From: Stenotrophomonas nitritireducens
GTDB taxonomy: Bacteria; Pseudomonadota; Gammaproteobacteria; Xanthomonadales; Xanthomonadaceae
Length of the DNA: 64,000 nucleotides
NCBI RefSeq assembly: GCF_001700965.1
Contig: NZ_CP016756.1
Location: forward strand, 3,400,501 to 3,464,500
Direction: 5' to 3'
Below are positions 17,318-26,382 of the stretch, in pieces. The translations under genes and the position numbers were made by a program. Position 1 is the first letter of the stretch. Each line of letters begins with the position of its first letter. The notes under the pieces are model-generated. The model saw only the letters and a program-made list of their open reading frames with translations. It made no database searches and had not been told where the DNA came from.

Positions 17318-18607
17318 ATGAGCGAAGACCGGCAAGGTCGTACCGGGGACAGCAGTGGCAAGATTCTGTACTGCTCGTTCTGCGGCAAGAGTCAGCACGA
17401 AGTTCGTAAGCTGATCGCGGGCCCGAGCGTGTTCATCTGTGATGAATGCGTGGAGCTGTGCAACGACATCATCCGCGAGGAGCTTGAGGAAAAGGCGCAG
17501 TCGGCGCGCAGTTCGCTGCCCAAGCCGCGCGAGATCCTCGAGGTGCTCGACCAGTACGTGATTGGCCAGAACCGCGCCAAGCGCACGCTGGCGGTGGCGG
17601 TGTACAACCACTACAAGCGTATCGAAAGCCGTCAGAAGAGCGACGACGTCGAGCTGTCCAAGTCCAACATCCTGCTGGTCGGCCCGACCGGTTCGGGCAA
17701 GACGCTGCTGGCCGAAACGCTGGCGCGCCTGCTCAACGTGCCGTTCACCATGGCTGACGCGACCACCCTGACCGAGGCCGGTTACGTGGGCGAGGATGTG
17801 GAAAACATCATCCAGAAGCTGCTGCAGAAGTGCGACTACGACGTCGAGAAAGCGCAGCAGGGCATCGTCTATATCGATGAAATCGACAAGATCTCGCGCA
17901 AGAGCGAGAACCCGTCGATCACCCGTGACGTGTCCGGCGAAGGCGTGCAGCAGGCACTGCTGAAGCTGATCGAAGGCACGGTTGCCAGCGTTCCGCCGCA
18001 GGGCGGCCGCAAGCACCCGCAGCAGGAATTCCTGCAGGTCGACACCAAGAACATCCTGTTCATCTGCGGCGGCGCGTTTGCCGGCCTGGACAAGGTGATC
18101 CAGCAGCGTTCCTCCGATACCAGCAGCATTGGTTTCGGCGCCAAGGTCAAGAGTGCCGAGCGCAAGCAGGAAGTGGGCAAGGTGCTGGCCGAAGTGGAGC
18201 CGGAAGACCTGATCAAGTTCGGCCTGATTCCGGAATTCGTTGGCCGCCTGCCGGTGGTCGCGACCCTGGAAGAACTGGACGAGCCGGCCCTGATCCAGAT
18301 CCTGACCGAGCCCAAGAACGCCATCACCAAGCAGTTCAAGAAGCTGTTCGAGATGGAAGGCGTGGAGCTGGAGTTCCGCCCCGACGCGCTGTCGGCCATC
18401 GCCAAGAAGGCGCTCAAGCGCAAGACCGGCGCCCGTGGCCTGCGCACCATCGTCGAGTCGGTGCTGCTGGACACCATGTACGAACTTCCCTCGCAGGAAA
18501 ACGTCAGCAAGGTGGTGGTGGACGAGTCGGTCATCGAGAACAAGTCCGAGCCGTACATCGTGTACCAGACGCCGCCGGAACCGGCCAAGGCTGCCTCCGG
18601 CGACTGA
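17318..18607 (+). CDS. clpX: ClpX, ATPase subunit of ClpXP
   Basis: ClpX unfolds substrates and feeds them to ClpP. It is 429 residues, as in E. coli. The N-terminal C4 zinc-binding domain shows CSFCGKSQ and CDECVELC. The AAA+ module has Walker A GPTGSGKT, Walker [11 protein letters not shown], the GYVGEDVE pore loop and the sensor-2 region [12 protein letters not shown]. The IGF-type ClpP-binding loop appears as SSIGFGAKV. The start at 17318 gives [11 protein letters not shown]; the frame runs upstream without similarity. A terminator separates it from lon. Confidence 0.97.
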   Translation: MSEDRQGRTGDSSGKILYCSFCGKSQHEVRKLIAGPSVFICDECVELCNDIIREELEEKAQSARSSLPKPREILEVLDQYVIGQNRAKRTLAVAVYNHYKRIESRQKSDDVELSKSNILLVGPTGSGKTLLAETLARLLNVPFTMADATTLTEAGYVGEDVENIIQKLLQKCDYDVEKAQQGIVYIDEIDKISRKSENPSITRDVSGEGVQQALLKLIEGTVASVPPQGGRKHPQQEFLQVDTKNILFICGGAFAGLDKVIQQRSSDTSSIGFGAKVKSAERKQEVGKVLAEVEPEDLIKFGLIPEFVGRLPVVATLEELDEPALIQILTEPKNAITKQFKKLFEMEGVELEFRPDALSAIAKKALKRKTGARGLRTIVESVLLDTMYELPSQENVSKVVVDESVIENKSEPYIVYQTPPEPAKAASGD

Positions 18608-18612
18608 ACCCG

Positions 18613-18649
18613 GGCAAAGCGACGTGAATAGGCGCTTTGCCATTCACGT
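18613..18649 (+). other. Interleaved inverted repeats A-B-A'-B' after clpX
   Basis: A = GGCAAAGCG (18613-18621) and B = ACGTGAAT (18622-18629) abut. After AGG come A' = CGCTTTGCC (18633-18641) and B' = ATTCACGT (18642-18649), also abutting. Only one of the two hairpins (9 or 8 bp) can form at a time within one RNA. Confidence 0.75.
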
Positions 18650-18678
18650 TCAGCTTTCAGAAGCTCTTGCAACACCTC

Positions 18679-18714
18679 GCCGATGGCCCCATAACGGGGC
18701 CATCGGCTTTTTTT
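18679..18714 (+). terminator. Rho-independent terminator between clpX and lon
   Basis: GCCGATGGCCCC-ATAAC-GGGGCCATCGGC is a 12-bp stem followed by seven T. Confidence 0.95.
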
Positions 18715-18744
18715 ATTTAGCCTCCACCGAATCTCGGAGCCCCC

Positions 18745-21204
18745 ATGGCCCAGTCCCAACTCGAAGTTCTCGACCTGCCGGTCCTGCCGCTGCGCGACGT
18801 GGTGGTGTTCCCGCACATGGTCATCCCCCTGTTCGTGGGCCGCGACAAGTCCATGCAGGCGCTGGAGCGCGCGATGGAGGCCGACAAGCGCATCCTGCTG
18901 CTGGCCCAGAAGTCCGCTGAAACCGACGACCCGGCGGCCGCCGACCTGTACACGGTCGGCACCCTGGCGCAGGTGCTGCAACTGCTGAAACTGCCCGACG
19001 GCACCATCAAGGTCCTGGTCGAAGGCCTGTCACGCGTTGCCGTGGACAAGGTCTACGAGCAGGACGGCTCGCTGCAGGGTCACGGCGTTGAAATTGAATC
19101 GGACGAATCGCGCGAGCCGCGTGAGATCGAGGCGATCGCCCGTTCGCTGATGTCCCTGTTCGAGCAGTACGTAAAGACCAACCGCAAGCTGCCGCCGGAG
19201 CTGTTGCAGACCCTGGCTGGCATCGAGGAACCCACGCGCCTGGCCGATACCATCGCCGCGCACATCGGCGTGCGCCTGGCCGACAAGCAGAAGCTGCTGG
19301 AAACGCTGCAGGTCGGTGACCGGCTGGAAATGCTGGTCGGCCTGGTCGATGGCGAGATCGACGTGCAGCAACTGGAAAAGCGCATCCGCGGCCGGGTCAA
19401 GTCGCAGATGGAGAAGAGCCAGCGCGAGTACTACCTCAACGAGCAGATGAAGGCCATCCAGAAAGAACTGGGTGACCTGGATGAAGCGCCCGGTGAGATG
19501 GAAGAACTGGCGCGCAAGATCGCCGAGGCCGGCATGCCCAAGGCGGTCGAGGCCAAGGCCAAGAACGAACTCAACAAGCTCAAGCAGATGTCGCCGATGT
19601 CGGCGGAAGCCGCGGTGGTGCGCAACTACCTGGAATGGCTGCTGGGCGTGCCGTGGAAGAAGCGCACCAAGGTCCGCAAGGACCTGAAGGTCGCCCAGGA
19701 CACGCTGGACGCCGACCATTACGGCCTGGACAAGGTCAAGGATCGCATCCTTGAATACCTTGCCGTGCAGTCGCGGGTGAAGCAGATGAAGGGCCCGATC
19801 CTGTGCCTGGTTGGTCCGCCGGGCGTGGGCAAGACCTCCCTGGGTCAGTCCATCGCCAAGGCCACCAACCGCAAGTTCGTGCGCATGTCGCTTGGCGGCG
19901 TGCGCGACGAGGCCGAGATCCGTGGCCATCGCCGTACCTATGTCGGTTCCATGCCGGGCCGCATCGTGCAGAACCTCAACAAGGTCGGCAGCAAGAACCC
20001 GCTGTTCGTGCTGGATGAAATCGACAAGATGTCGATGGATTTCCGTGGCGATCCGTCCTCGGCGCTGCTCGAGGTGCTGGACCCGGAGCAGAACAACGCC
20101 TTCAACGATCACTACCTCGAGGTCGATCTGGACCTGAGCGAAGTGATGTTCGTGGCCACCTCCAATTCGCTGAACATCCCGGGTCCGTTGCTGGACCGCA
20201 TGGAAGTGATCCGCATCCCGGGTTACACCGAGGATGAGAAGCTCAACATCGCCATGCGTTATCTGTTGAGCAAGCAGCTAAAGGCCAATGGCTTGAAGCC
20301 CGAAGAGCTGGCGATCGAGGAAGATGCCATCCGCGGCATCGTGCGTTATTACACGCGCGAATCCGGCGTGCGTAACCTCGAGCGCGAAATCGCCAAGATC
20401 TGCCGCAAGGTGGTGAAGGAAATCGCCCTGGCCGGCCCGCAGCCGGCGAAGAAGGCGGCTGCCAAGAAATCTGCCAGGAAGCCGAAGGCGCTGGTGGTGG
20501 TGGATTCGAAGAACCTGGACAAGTACCTGGGTGTGCAGCGCTTCGACTTCGGCCGCGCCGAGGAAGAAAACGAGATCGGTCTGGTCACCGGCCTGGCCTG
20601 GACGGAAGTCGGCGGCGAACTGCTGCAGGTCGAGTCGACGCTGATTCCGGGCAAGGGTGCCGTCACCCTGACCGGCCAGCTCGGCAACGTGATGAAGGAG
20701 TCTGCGACGGCCGCGTTGTCGGTGGTGCGTGCACGCGCCGAAACCCTGGGCATCGATGTCGACTTCCTGCAGAAGCACGACGTGCATCTGCACGTACCCG
20801 ATGGCGCCACCCCGAAGGACGGCCCCAGTGCCGGTATCGCTATGGTGACGTCGCTGGTGTCGACCTTGACCAAGGTGCCGGTGAAGGCCGAAGTGGCGAT
20901 GACCGGCGAAATCACCCTGCGTGGTCGCGTTACCGCCATTGGTGGCCTGAAGGAGAAGCTGCTGGCCGCGCTGCGCGGCGGCATCCGTACCGTGGTCATT
21001 CCCGAAGAGAACCGCAAGGACCTGGTGGATATCCCGGCCAACGTCACCCGCGACCTGACCATCGTGCCGGTGAAGTGGATCGACGAAGTGCTGGATATCG
21101 CACTGGCGACGCCGCTGGCACCGAAGAAAGCAGGTAAAAATGCGCAGCGTGTCGCAGTTCGCGGCAAGTCGAAGGCAGCTCCAACCGCCCGCGTCAAGCA
21201 CTGA
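18745..21204 (+). CDS. lon: Lon protease (La)
   Basis: Lon is the homo-oligomeric ATP-dependent serine protease of the cytoplasm. At 819 residues it has the N-terminal LAN domain ([18 protein letters not shown]), the AAA+ module with GPPGVGKTS and [10 protein letters not shown], and the protease domain with the Ser-Lys dyad in [11 protein letters not shown] and the downstream lysine region [11 protein letters not shown] lysine- and alanine-rich insert, [13 protein letters not shown] near residue 573, sits between the ATPase and protease domains. GGAG lies five bases before the ATG. Its own expression is insulated from clpX by a strong terminator. Confidence 0.97.
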   Translation: MAQSQLEVLDLPVLPLRDVVVFPHMVIPLFVGRDKSMQALERAMEADKRILLLAQKSAETDDPAAADLYTVGTLAQVLQLLKLPDGTIKVLVEGLSRVAVDKVYEQDGSLQGHGVEIESDESREPREIEAIARSLMSLFEQYVKTNRKLPPELLQTLAGIEEPTRLADTIAAHIGVRLADKQKLLETLQVGDRLEMLVGLVDGEIDVQQLEKRIRGRVKSQMEKSQREYYLNEQMKAIQKELGDLDEAPGEMEELARKIAEAGMPKAVEAKAKNELNKLKQMSPMSAEAAVVRNYLEWLLGVPWKKRTKVRKDLKVAQDTLDADHYGLDKVKDRILEYLAVQSRVKQMKGPILCLVGPPGVGKTSLGQSIAKATNRKFVRMSLGGVRDEAEIRGHRRTYVGSMPGRIVQNLNKVGSKNPLFVLDEIDKMSMDFRGDPSSALLEVLDPEQNNAFNDHYLEVDLDLSEVMFVATSNSLNIPGPLLDRMEVIRIPGYTEDEKLNIAMRYLLSKQLKANGLKPEELAIEEDAIRGIVRYYTRESGVRNLEREIAKICRKVVKEIALAGPQPAKKAAAKKSARKPKALVVVDSKNLDKYLGVQRFDFGRAEEENEIGLVTGLAWTEVGGELLQVESTLIPGKGAVTLTGQLGNVMKESATAALSVVRARAETLGIDVDFLQKHDVHLHVPDGATPKDGPSAGIAMVTSLVSTLTKVPVKAEVAMTGEITLRGRVTAIGGLKEKLLAALRGGIRTVVIPEENRKDLVDIPANVTRDLTIVPVKWIDEVLDIALATPLAPKKAGKNAQRVAVRGKSKAAPTARVKH

Positions 21205-21254
21205 AGTGTGAACGTAAAACCCCCTGAAACCCGCGTCATTAAAGGCTTTTCAGC

Positions 21255-21283
21255 TTGCGCGGGTAGGGGGGCGCTGGTATAAA
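21255..21283 (+). promoter_or_regulatory. Promoter of hup
   Basis: TTGCGC (21255-21260), a 17-base spacer, then TATAAA (21278-21283). It leaves an untranslated leader of about 120 bases before the hup ATG. Confidence 0.7.
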
Positions 21284-21409
21284 AGTGCGACTCACGCAGC
21301 AGCAGGTTTTTGCTGGCGTGTTTGCAGGTTCTTCGGCAGTCGTGCGTCTTGGGGACGTACGGGTGCCACTCAATAATTCCGCGGATTACCGCAAAGGGAG
21401 TTTTACAGA

Positions 21410-21682
21410 ATGAACAAGACCGAATTGATTGATGGCGTTGCCGGTGCTGCTGACCTGTCCAAGGCTGAAGCTGGCCGTGCGGTTGATGCCGTCATCGCCG
21501 AGATCACCAAGGCCCTGAAGAAGGGTGAGGCCGTGACTCTGGTGGGCTTCGGTACGTTCCAGGTTCGCGAGCGCGCTGCACGCACCGGTCGCAACCCGAA
21601 GACCGGCGAAGAGATCAAAATCGCTGCTGCAAAAAATCCTGCCTTCAAGGCTGGTAAAGCTCTGAAAGACGCTGTAAACTAA
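21410..21682 (+). CDS. hup: DNA-binding protein HU
   Basis: HU is a small histone-like nucleoid protein that bends DNA. The 90-residue chain begins [20 protein letters not shown] and has the beta-arm signature [18 protein letters not shown], ending KALKDAVN, which is diagnostic. GGGAG lies nine bases before the ATG. It follows lon as in many proteobacteria and has no visible terminator of its own. tRNA-Val begins 13 bases after the stop, so mRNA and tRNA are probably made as one transcript. Confidence 0.97.
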   Translation: MNKTELIDGVAGAADLSKAEAGRAVDAVIAEITKALKKGEAVTLVGFGTFQVRERAARTGRNPKTGEEIKIAAAKNPAFKAGKALKDAVN

Positions 21683-21694
21683 GCGGCTCAGCTG

Positions 21695-21769
21695 GGGTGC
21701 TTAGCTCAGCGGTAGAGCGTCTCCCTTACACGGAGAGGGTCGGGGGTTCGAAACCCTCAGCACCCACCA
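21695..21769 (+). tRNA. tRNA-Val(TAC)
   Basis: 75 bases. Acceptor GGGTGCT pairs with AGCACCC and CCA is encoded. Anticodon loop CTTACAC reads TAC. Confidence 0.97.
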
Positions 21770-21801
21770 AGTTAAGCATCGCGGTAACAGTTTGAAAGTG
21801 T

Positions 21802-21878
21802 GGAGCGGTAGTTCAGTTGGTTAGAATGCTGGCCTGTCACGCCGGAGGTCGCGGGTTCGAGTCCCGTCCGCTCCGCCA
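21802..21878 (+). tRNA. tRNA-Asp(GTC), copy 1
   Basis: 77 bases. Acceptor GGAGCGG pairs with CCGCTCC and CCA is encoded. Anticodon loop CTGTCAC reads GTC. Confidence 0.97.
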
Positions 21879-21885
21879 GTTTCAA

Positions 21886-21920
21886 ATTGGCCCCTGAGCA
21901 ATCGGGGGCCTTGTTTTCTC
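21886..21920 (+). terminator. Hairpin after tRNA-Asp copy 1
   Basis: GGCCCCTGA-GCAA-TCGGGGGCC with one mismatch, followed by TTGTTTTC. Confidence 0.6.
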
Positions 21921-21960
21921 AAACTCCTCAAGAGGGAGAGGAAACTAAAAAATTAAATGT

Positions 21961-22037
21961 GGAGCGGTAGTTCAGTTGGTTAGAATGCTGGCCTGTCACG
22001 CCGGAGGTCGCGGGTTCGAGTCCCGTCCGCTCCGCCA
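21961..22037 (+). tRNA. tRNA-Asp(GTC), copy 2
   Basis: 77 bases, identical to copy 1. Confidence 0.97.
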
Positions 22038-22099
22038 TTTAATCAAGTCGCTTTTCGGAGCGCGCGCCCCGGGTAACCGGTGGTGGTCGAGTCAAATGT

Positions 22100-22176
22100 G
22101 GAGCGGTAGTTCAGTTGGTTAGAATGCTGGCCTGTCACGCCGGAGGTCGCGGGTTCGAGTCCCGTCCGCTCCGCCA
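22100..22176 (+). tRNA. tRNA-Asp(GTC), copy 3
   Basis: 77 bases, identical to copies 1 and 2. The spacing between copies (82 and 62 bases) is not conserved. Confidence 0.97.
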
Positions 22177-22183
22177 GTTGTCT

Positions 22184-22218
22184 CAAAGCCCTCGGCGCAA
22201 GCCGGGGGCTTTTTTTTG
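22184..22218 (+). terminator. Terminator closing the hup-tRNA run
   Basis: AAAGCCCTCGGC-GCAA-GCCGGGGGCTTT with one G-T pair, followed by a run of T. Confidence 0.9.
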
Positions 22219-22303
22219 GTTCATTGTTGGCAGCGGCTGAGTTGGGCGCGGGGCAGGAAGCGGGTTAAACTGCCCGGCTCGCCACTCAGGCCTCGATTTT
22301 CCC

Positions 22304-24265
22304 ATGCTGCAGAAACTTCGCGACAAGACCTCAGGCTGGATCGTTACGGTGATCATGGGCCTGTTGATGATCCCGTTCCTGTTTGTGATCGACAACAGCT
22401 ACCTCGGTGGCGTCGGCGCACAGAACGTTGCCAAGGTGTCGGCACCGCCGTCGTGGTGGACCTCGGCACCGTCGTGGTGGCCGATGTCCTTCCTGTGGAA
22501 GCACCACGAGGTCAGCGTCGAGGACTTCCGTGCGCGCTTCGAGCAGGCACGCCTGCAAGCGCGCGAGCAGCAGGGCGACAACTTCGACCCGCGCGAATTT
22601 GAAACCGCCGAGAACAAGCGCGCCGTGCTCGATCAGCTGATCGACGAGCAGGTTGTGCGCCTGGCTGCGGAAGACGCGCATATCGTCATCGGCGACAAGG
22701 CCGTGCGCGATTACATCGCCGCGATCCCGGCATTCCAGAAGGATGGCAAGTTCGATCCGGACCAGTACCGCCTGGCGCTGGCGCAGAGCATGCCGCCGCG
22801 CACGCCGGCCATGTTCGAGCAGCTGGTGCGCAGCAGCCTGCAGCAGTCGATCATTCCGTCCGCACTGGCCGAGTCGGGCTTCGTGACCAAGGGTGAAAGC
22901 GAGCGTCTGCTGAAGCTGCTGGGCGAAACCCGCGACGTTGAATTCGCGCTGTTGCCGGCGGTTGCCGCCGACACCGCAGCGGTCAGCGATGCCGAGATCG
23001 ACCAGTGGTACAAGGCGCACCCGAAGGATTTCCGCCAGCCGGAAAGCGCCACAATTGAATACGTCGAAATCAACGCCGCCAACATGCCGGCGGTGGCTGC
23101 GGCCGACGAGGCCACCCTGCGCCAGCGCTACGAAGACGAGAAGATGCGTTTTGTCAGCGCCGACCAACGCCTGGCCTCGCACATTTTGATTCCCACCGGC
23201 AGCGACGAAAAAGCCGCCGAGGCCAAGGCCAACAAGCTGGCGGCCGAAGCCAAGCAGCCGGGCGCGGATTTCGCCGCATTGGCCAAGGCCAACTCGGAAG
23301 ATCCCGGTTCCAAGGATGCCGGTGGCGACCTGGGTTGGGTTGAGCGCGGCGTGATGGTCAAGCCGTTCGAAGATGCGCTGTTCGCGATGAAGGCAGGTGA
23401 GGTGGTTGGCCCGGTCAAGACCGAGTTCGGCTACCACGTGCTGAAGCTGCGCGAGATCAAGGGTGGCGAAGGCCGTCCGTTCGAGGAAGTACGTGACCAG
23501 CTGGCCGCCGAGCAGTTGCAGGCCGACAGCGAAAAAGCGTTCAACGAGCTGAGCGGCCGTCTGGTTGACCTGGTCTACAAGAACCCGACCGAGCTGGGTT
23601 CGGCCGCCAAGGAAGTGGGCCTGCCGGTGCAGACCCTGGGTCCGTTCAACCGTGGCACTGCCAGCGGTATCGCGGCCAACCCGGCGGTGCTGAAGGCCGT
23701 GTTCTCCGATGCACTGAAGGAAGACGGCACGGTCAGCGACCCGATCGAGCTGGGCACGAACCACAACGTGATGATCCGCGTCACCGAGCACACTCCGGAG
23801 CAGGCGATCCCGCTGGCACAGGCGCGTGAGCAGGTGATTGCCGCGGTGCGCGCACACCGTACCGAAGAGGCCTCGAAGAAGGCCGCCGATGCGTTGCTGG
23901 CCAAGCTGGCCGCTGGCCAGACGCTGCGGGCCCTGGCTGCGTCCGAGCAGCTGCAGTTGCTGCCGATGCCGGGCCTGCCGCGCAACGCACCGATGCCGAC
24001 CGCTGAAGCGAACCGTGTGGTGTTCACCGCGGCCGCCCCGGCAGGCGACAAGCCCAGCTATGGCAAGGTCGAGATGGAGCCGGGCCGTTATGCGGTGTTC
24101 GCGGTGACCAAGGTGACCCCGGGCAACCCGGCTGAAGTACCGGAGCAGCAGCAGACCATGCTGAAGCAGCAGCTGAGCCAGATTGACGGTGCAGCGGCTG
24201 CCAAGGCCTACGTCGATGGCATGCGCAAGCGCTACAAGGTGCAGGTCGAAGAATCGCAGCTCTGA
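22304..24265 (+). CDS. ppiD: PpiD, membrane-anchored periplasmic chaperone (SurA_N plus parvulin)
   Basis: PpiD sits at the Sec translocon and helps outer-membrane and secreted proteins leave the membrane. The 653-residue protein begins LQKLRDKTSGWIVTVIMGLL, a short cytoplasmic head and one membrane anchor at about 12-30. A SurA-like N domain follows. A parvulin-type (PPIC) domain lies at about 285-390, including LASHILI, DFAALAKANSEDPGSKDAGG and FGYHVLKL. A tryptophan-rich piece, PPSWWTSAPSWW, lies after the membrane anchor. The position after hup is the usual one. A terminator follows. Confidence 0.94.
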   Translation: MLQKLRDKTSGWIVTVIMGLLMIPFLFVIDNSYLGGVGAQNVAKVSAPPSWWTSAPSWWPMSFLWKHHEVSVEDFRARFEQARLQAREQQGDNFDPREFETAENKRAVLDQLIDEQVVRLAAEDAHIVIGDKAVRDYIAAIPAFQKDGKFDPDQYRLALAQSMPPRTPAMFEQLVRSSLQQSIIPSALAESGFVTKGESERLLKLLGETRDVEFALLPAVAADTAAVSDAEIDQWYKAHPKDFRQPESATIEYVEINAANMPAVAAADEATLRQRYEDEKMRFVSADQRLASHILIPTGSDEKAAEAKANKLAAEAKQPGADFAALAKANSEDPGSKDAGGDLGWVERGVMVKPFEDALFAMKAGEVVGPVKTEFGYHVLKLREIKGGEGRPFEEVRDQLAAEQLQADSEKAFNELSGRLVDLVYKNPTELGSAAKEVGLPVQTLGPFNRGTASGIAANPAVLKAVFSDALKEDGTVSDPIELGTNHNVMIRVTEHTPEQAIPLAQAREQVIAAVRAHRTEEASKKAADALLAKLAAGQTLRALAASEQLQLLPMPGLPRNAPMPTAEANRVVFTAAAPAGDKPSYGKVEMEPGRYAVFAVTKVTPGNPAEVPEQQQTMLKQQLSQIDGAAAAKAYVDGMRKRYKVQVEESQL

Positions 24266-24285
24266 TCAACGCGCTGCAGTAAACG

Positions 24286-24316
24286 CAAAAAGCCCGGCAT
24301 CGCCGGGCTTTTTGTT
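24286..24316 (+). terminator. Terminator of ppiD
   Basis: AAAAAGCCCGGC-ATC-GCCGGGCTTTTT, a 12-base-arm hairpin ending in five T. Confidence 0.93.
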
Positions 24317-24320
24317 TGTT

Positions 24321-25150
24321 GTAGTGCCGAGCCATGCTCGGCAGGGGCGTTCCCGGCGCGCTCGACCGATAGCTGTGGGAGCGCCGTGAGCCGCGAAGCT
24401 CAAGATCCACCCGATTGCGGGCATGCAGGCAATTTCACTACTCCCAGCTTCGCGGCTCACACCGCTCCCACAAACGCAGCCCTGTAGTGCCGAGCCATGC
24501 TCGGCAGGGGCATTCCCGGTGCGCTCGACCGATAGCTGTGGGAGCGGCGTGAGCCGCGAGGCTCAAGATCCACCCTATTGCGGACATGCCAGCAATTTCA
24601 TTACTCCCAGCTTCGCGGCTGACGCCACTCCTACAAGCACAGCCTGTAGTGCCGAGCCATGCTCGGCAGGGGCATTCCCGGTGCGCTCGACCGATAGGTG
24701 TGGGAGCGGCGTGAGCCGCGAAGCTAACGATCCATCCGACTGCGGGCATTCCGCCAGTTTCATTGCCGCCAGCTTCGCGGCTTACGCCGCTCCTACAAAC
24801 GCGTGCCGGGCCATGGCTCGGCAGGGGCCGTACCGGTGCACCCAACCGATAGCTGTGGGAGCGGCGTAAGCCGCGAAGCTCAAGTTCCACCCGATAGCGG
24901 ACATGCCAGCAATTTCATTACTCCCAGCTTCGCGGCTGATACCGCTCCCACAAACGCGTGTCGGGCCATGCTCGGCACTACATGACAGGCTCGGCACTAC
25001 ATGAAACGCAGAAGCCCGGCCAATGGCCGGGCTTCTGGTTTGCATGCGGTAACGGTATTGGCTGGGAAATCATCCATCTGATTGCGCAGATTGCGGCAAT
25101 TCGATTGCCCCCAGCTTCGCGGCTTACGCCGCTCCTACAGTCGCTTCCGG
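24321..25150. repeat. Higher-order repeat array: SMAG palindrome plus REP pair, period about 162 bp
   Basis: This 886-base gap has no gene. It is a nested array. Each unit starts with GTAGTGCCGAGCCATGCTCG (24321, 24484, 24646, a degenerate copy near 24805), continues with a conserved spacer containing GTGCGCTCGACCGATA, then GTGGGAGCGGCGTGAGCCGC, a short variable stretch, and the inverse CAGCTTCGCGGCT...CCGCTCC. Two to three further partial copies of the SMAG head and REP tail fill 24840-25140. The period (163, 162, about 159) is nearly exact across the first copies, so whole units were duplicated in tandem. Confidence 0.88.
25010..25036. terminator. Hairpin within the repeat array
   Basis: AGAAGCCCGGCC-AAT-GGCCGGGCTTCT is a perfect 12-bp stem with a 3-base loop. 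It could end transcription of mltD (minus strand) but lacks a T-run. Confidence 0.5.
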
Positions 25151-25152
25151 GC

Positions 25153-26382
25153 TCAGCGCACTTCCTCGTAACGCAGCACCATGCCGGGCTTCAGCACGGC
25201 GCTGGCATCGAGGTTGTTGGATGACAGCAGGGTCTTGACCGAAATGCCGTAGCGGCGGGCGATGGTCCAGGCCGATTCGCCGCTGCGCACGGTATGGCGG
25301 CGGCCATTGCTGCTGGCCGATGCCACGCTGCGTGCAGCCGCTGTCGGGCGACTGCTGGCCGAGGCCACTGTGGCTGCCGGAGCCGCTGCAGGCGCGGCGT
25401 CGCGGGTGGCCACCAGCACGCTGTCGCGGTTGTCTGTCTCAACGCTGCCAATGGCGGCGGCCGGTGCCAGTACGCGGGTGCCGGAGCGCGAACTGGTCAG
25501 GGCCGGATTGAGCCGGGCGATGCGAGCCGGGTCCAAGGCGTTCTGTGCCGACCAGGCGGCCAGCGTGGTGTTGGCCGGCAGCGTATGGCCCTTCAGGATC
25601 GGCACCTGCCGGTCCAGCGAGGCCATCAGGTCAGGCTCGTGCTCGGCCTGCTCAAGCACGCAGGCCAGTGCATGCAGCTTCTCGACATAGGCGTAGGTGA
25701 TCGGCGACAGCCCCGGCAGCTCGGCAGCGTTGGCGTTCTGGGCATTCATGCCACCACGACGCAGTGACTGCAGGATGCGGTACTCACCGGCGTTGTAAGC
25801 CATCACCGCCAGTTGCCAGTCGCCGGCAAACATGCCGTGCAGGGTTTTCAGGTAGCGCACTGCCGCGCGGGTGGAATCCACCGCCGACAGGCGGCCGTCA
25901 TAGCCCTTTTCCATCGGTACGCGGTGGTTGCGCGCGGTGGTGGCGATGAACTGCCACAGCCCGGCCGGGCCGCTGGCGTTGCGGGCGCCGGGGCGGTAGC
26001 CGCTTTCGACGAACGGGATCAGCGCGAATTCGGTTGGCAGGTTGGCCGCGCGCAGTTCATCGACCACATAGCCGAACAGCGGCAGCGCATCATCCTCGAC
26101 ATTGCCCAGCCGTGACGGGGCGTGCGAGAACTGCTTGCGCCAGCGTGCGCTGGTGGCTTCGGCGTCGCACTGTGGTGCAGCCAGGCCCTCACGGAAGTTG
26201 GCGAAGATCTCGCGTCCGTTACGGGTGGTCGGGGCCGGCAGCAATGCCGGGTCCAGCGGTAGTGCGGTGAGCGCGGCGACGTTCTGGGTCATGCCGGCGC
26301 TGACCGGGAGGGCTTGGGCGGTGGTGTTTCCGACCGCGCTCAGCAACATCCCCAGCGCCAACGGCAGACAGAGCCGCCTCAT
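25153..26382 (-). CDS. mltD: Membrane-bound lytic murein transglycosylase D (MltD-like) with LysM
   Basis: This periplasmic enzyme cleaves peptidoglycan glycan strands. The 409-residue protein has a signal peptide (RRLCLPLALGMLLSAVGN), then an SLT domain with catalytic Glu in LIPFVESGYRP, GPAGLWQFIAT and MAYNAGEYRI, then a low-complexity Ala/Ser linker and one C-terminal LysM (HTVRSGESAWTIARRYGI). E. coli MltD has two LysM repeats and a lipobox; neither second LysM nor lipobox is obvious here. The ATG at 26382 overlaps the gloB stop by four bases (ATGA), so mltD is coupled to gloB. Confidence 0.92.
   Translation of the reverse strand: MRRLCLPLALGMLLSAVGNTTAQALPVSAGMTQNVAALTALPLDPALLPAPTTRNGREIFANFREGLAAPQCDAEATSARWRKQFSHAPSRLGNVEDDALPLFGYVVDELRAANLPTEFALIPFVESGYRPGARNASGPAGLWQFIATTARNHRVPMEKGYDGRLSAVDSTRAAVRYLKTLHGMFAGDWQLAVMAYNAGEYRILQSLRRGGMNAQNANAAELPGLSPITYAYVEKLHALACVLEQAEHEPDLMASLDRQVPILKGHTLPANTTLAAWSAQNALDPARIARLNPALTSSRSGTRVLAPAAAIGSVETDNRDSVLVATRDAAPAAAPAATVASASSRPTAAARSVASASSNGRRHTVRSGESAWTIARRYGISVKTLLSSNNLDASAVLKPGMVLRYEEVR

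Noticed and set aside
17216-18643. 475-codon minus-strand frame
   Set aside because: Antisense of clpX without any motif.
18613-18649. H-type RNA pseudoknot after clpX
   Set aside because: The word order would fit, but both loops would have zero length between stems, which cannot be built. Two alternative hairpins are more likely.
22331-23857. 508-codon minus-strand frame
   Set aside because: Antisense of ppiD without any motif.
24321-24960. CRISPR-like array
   Set aside because: The repeats are palindromic, the spacers are repeated too, and the period is about 162 bases. It is an extragenic palindromic repeat array with no cas genes near.
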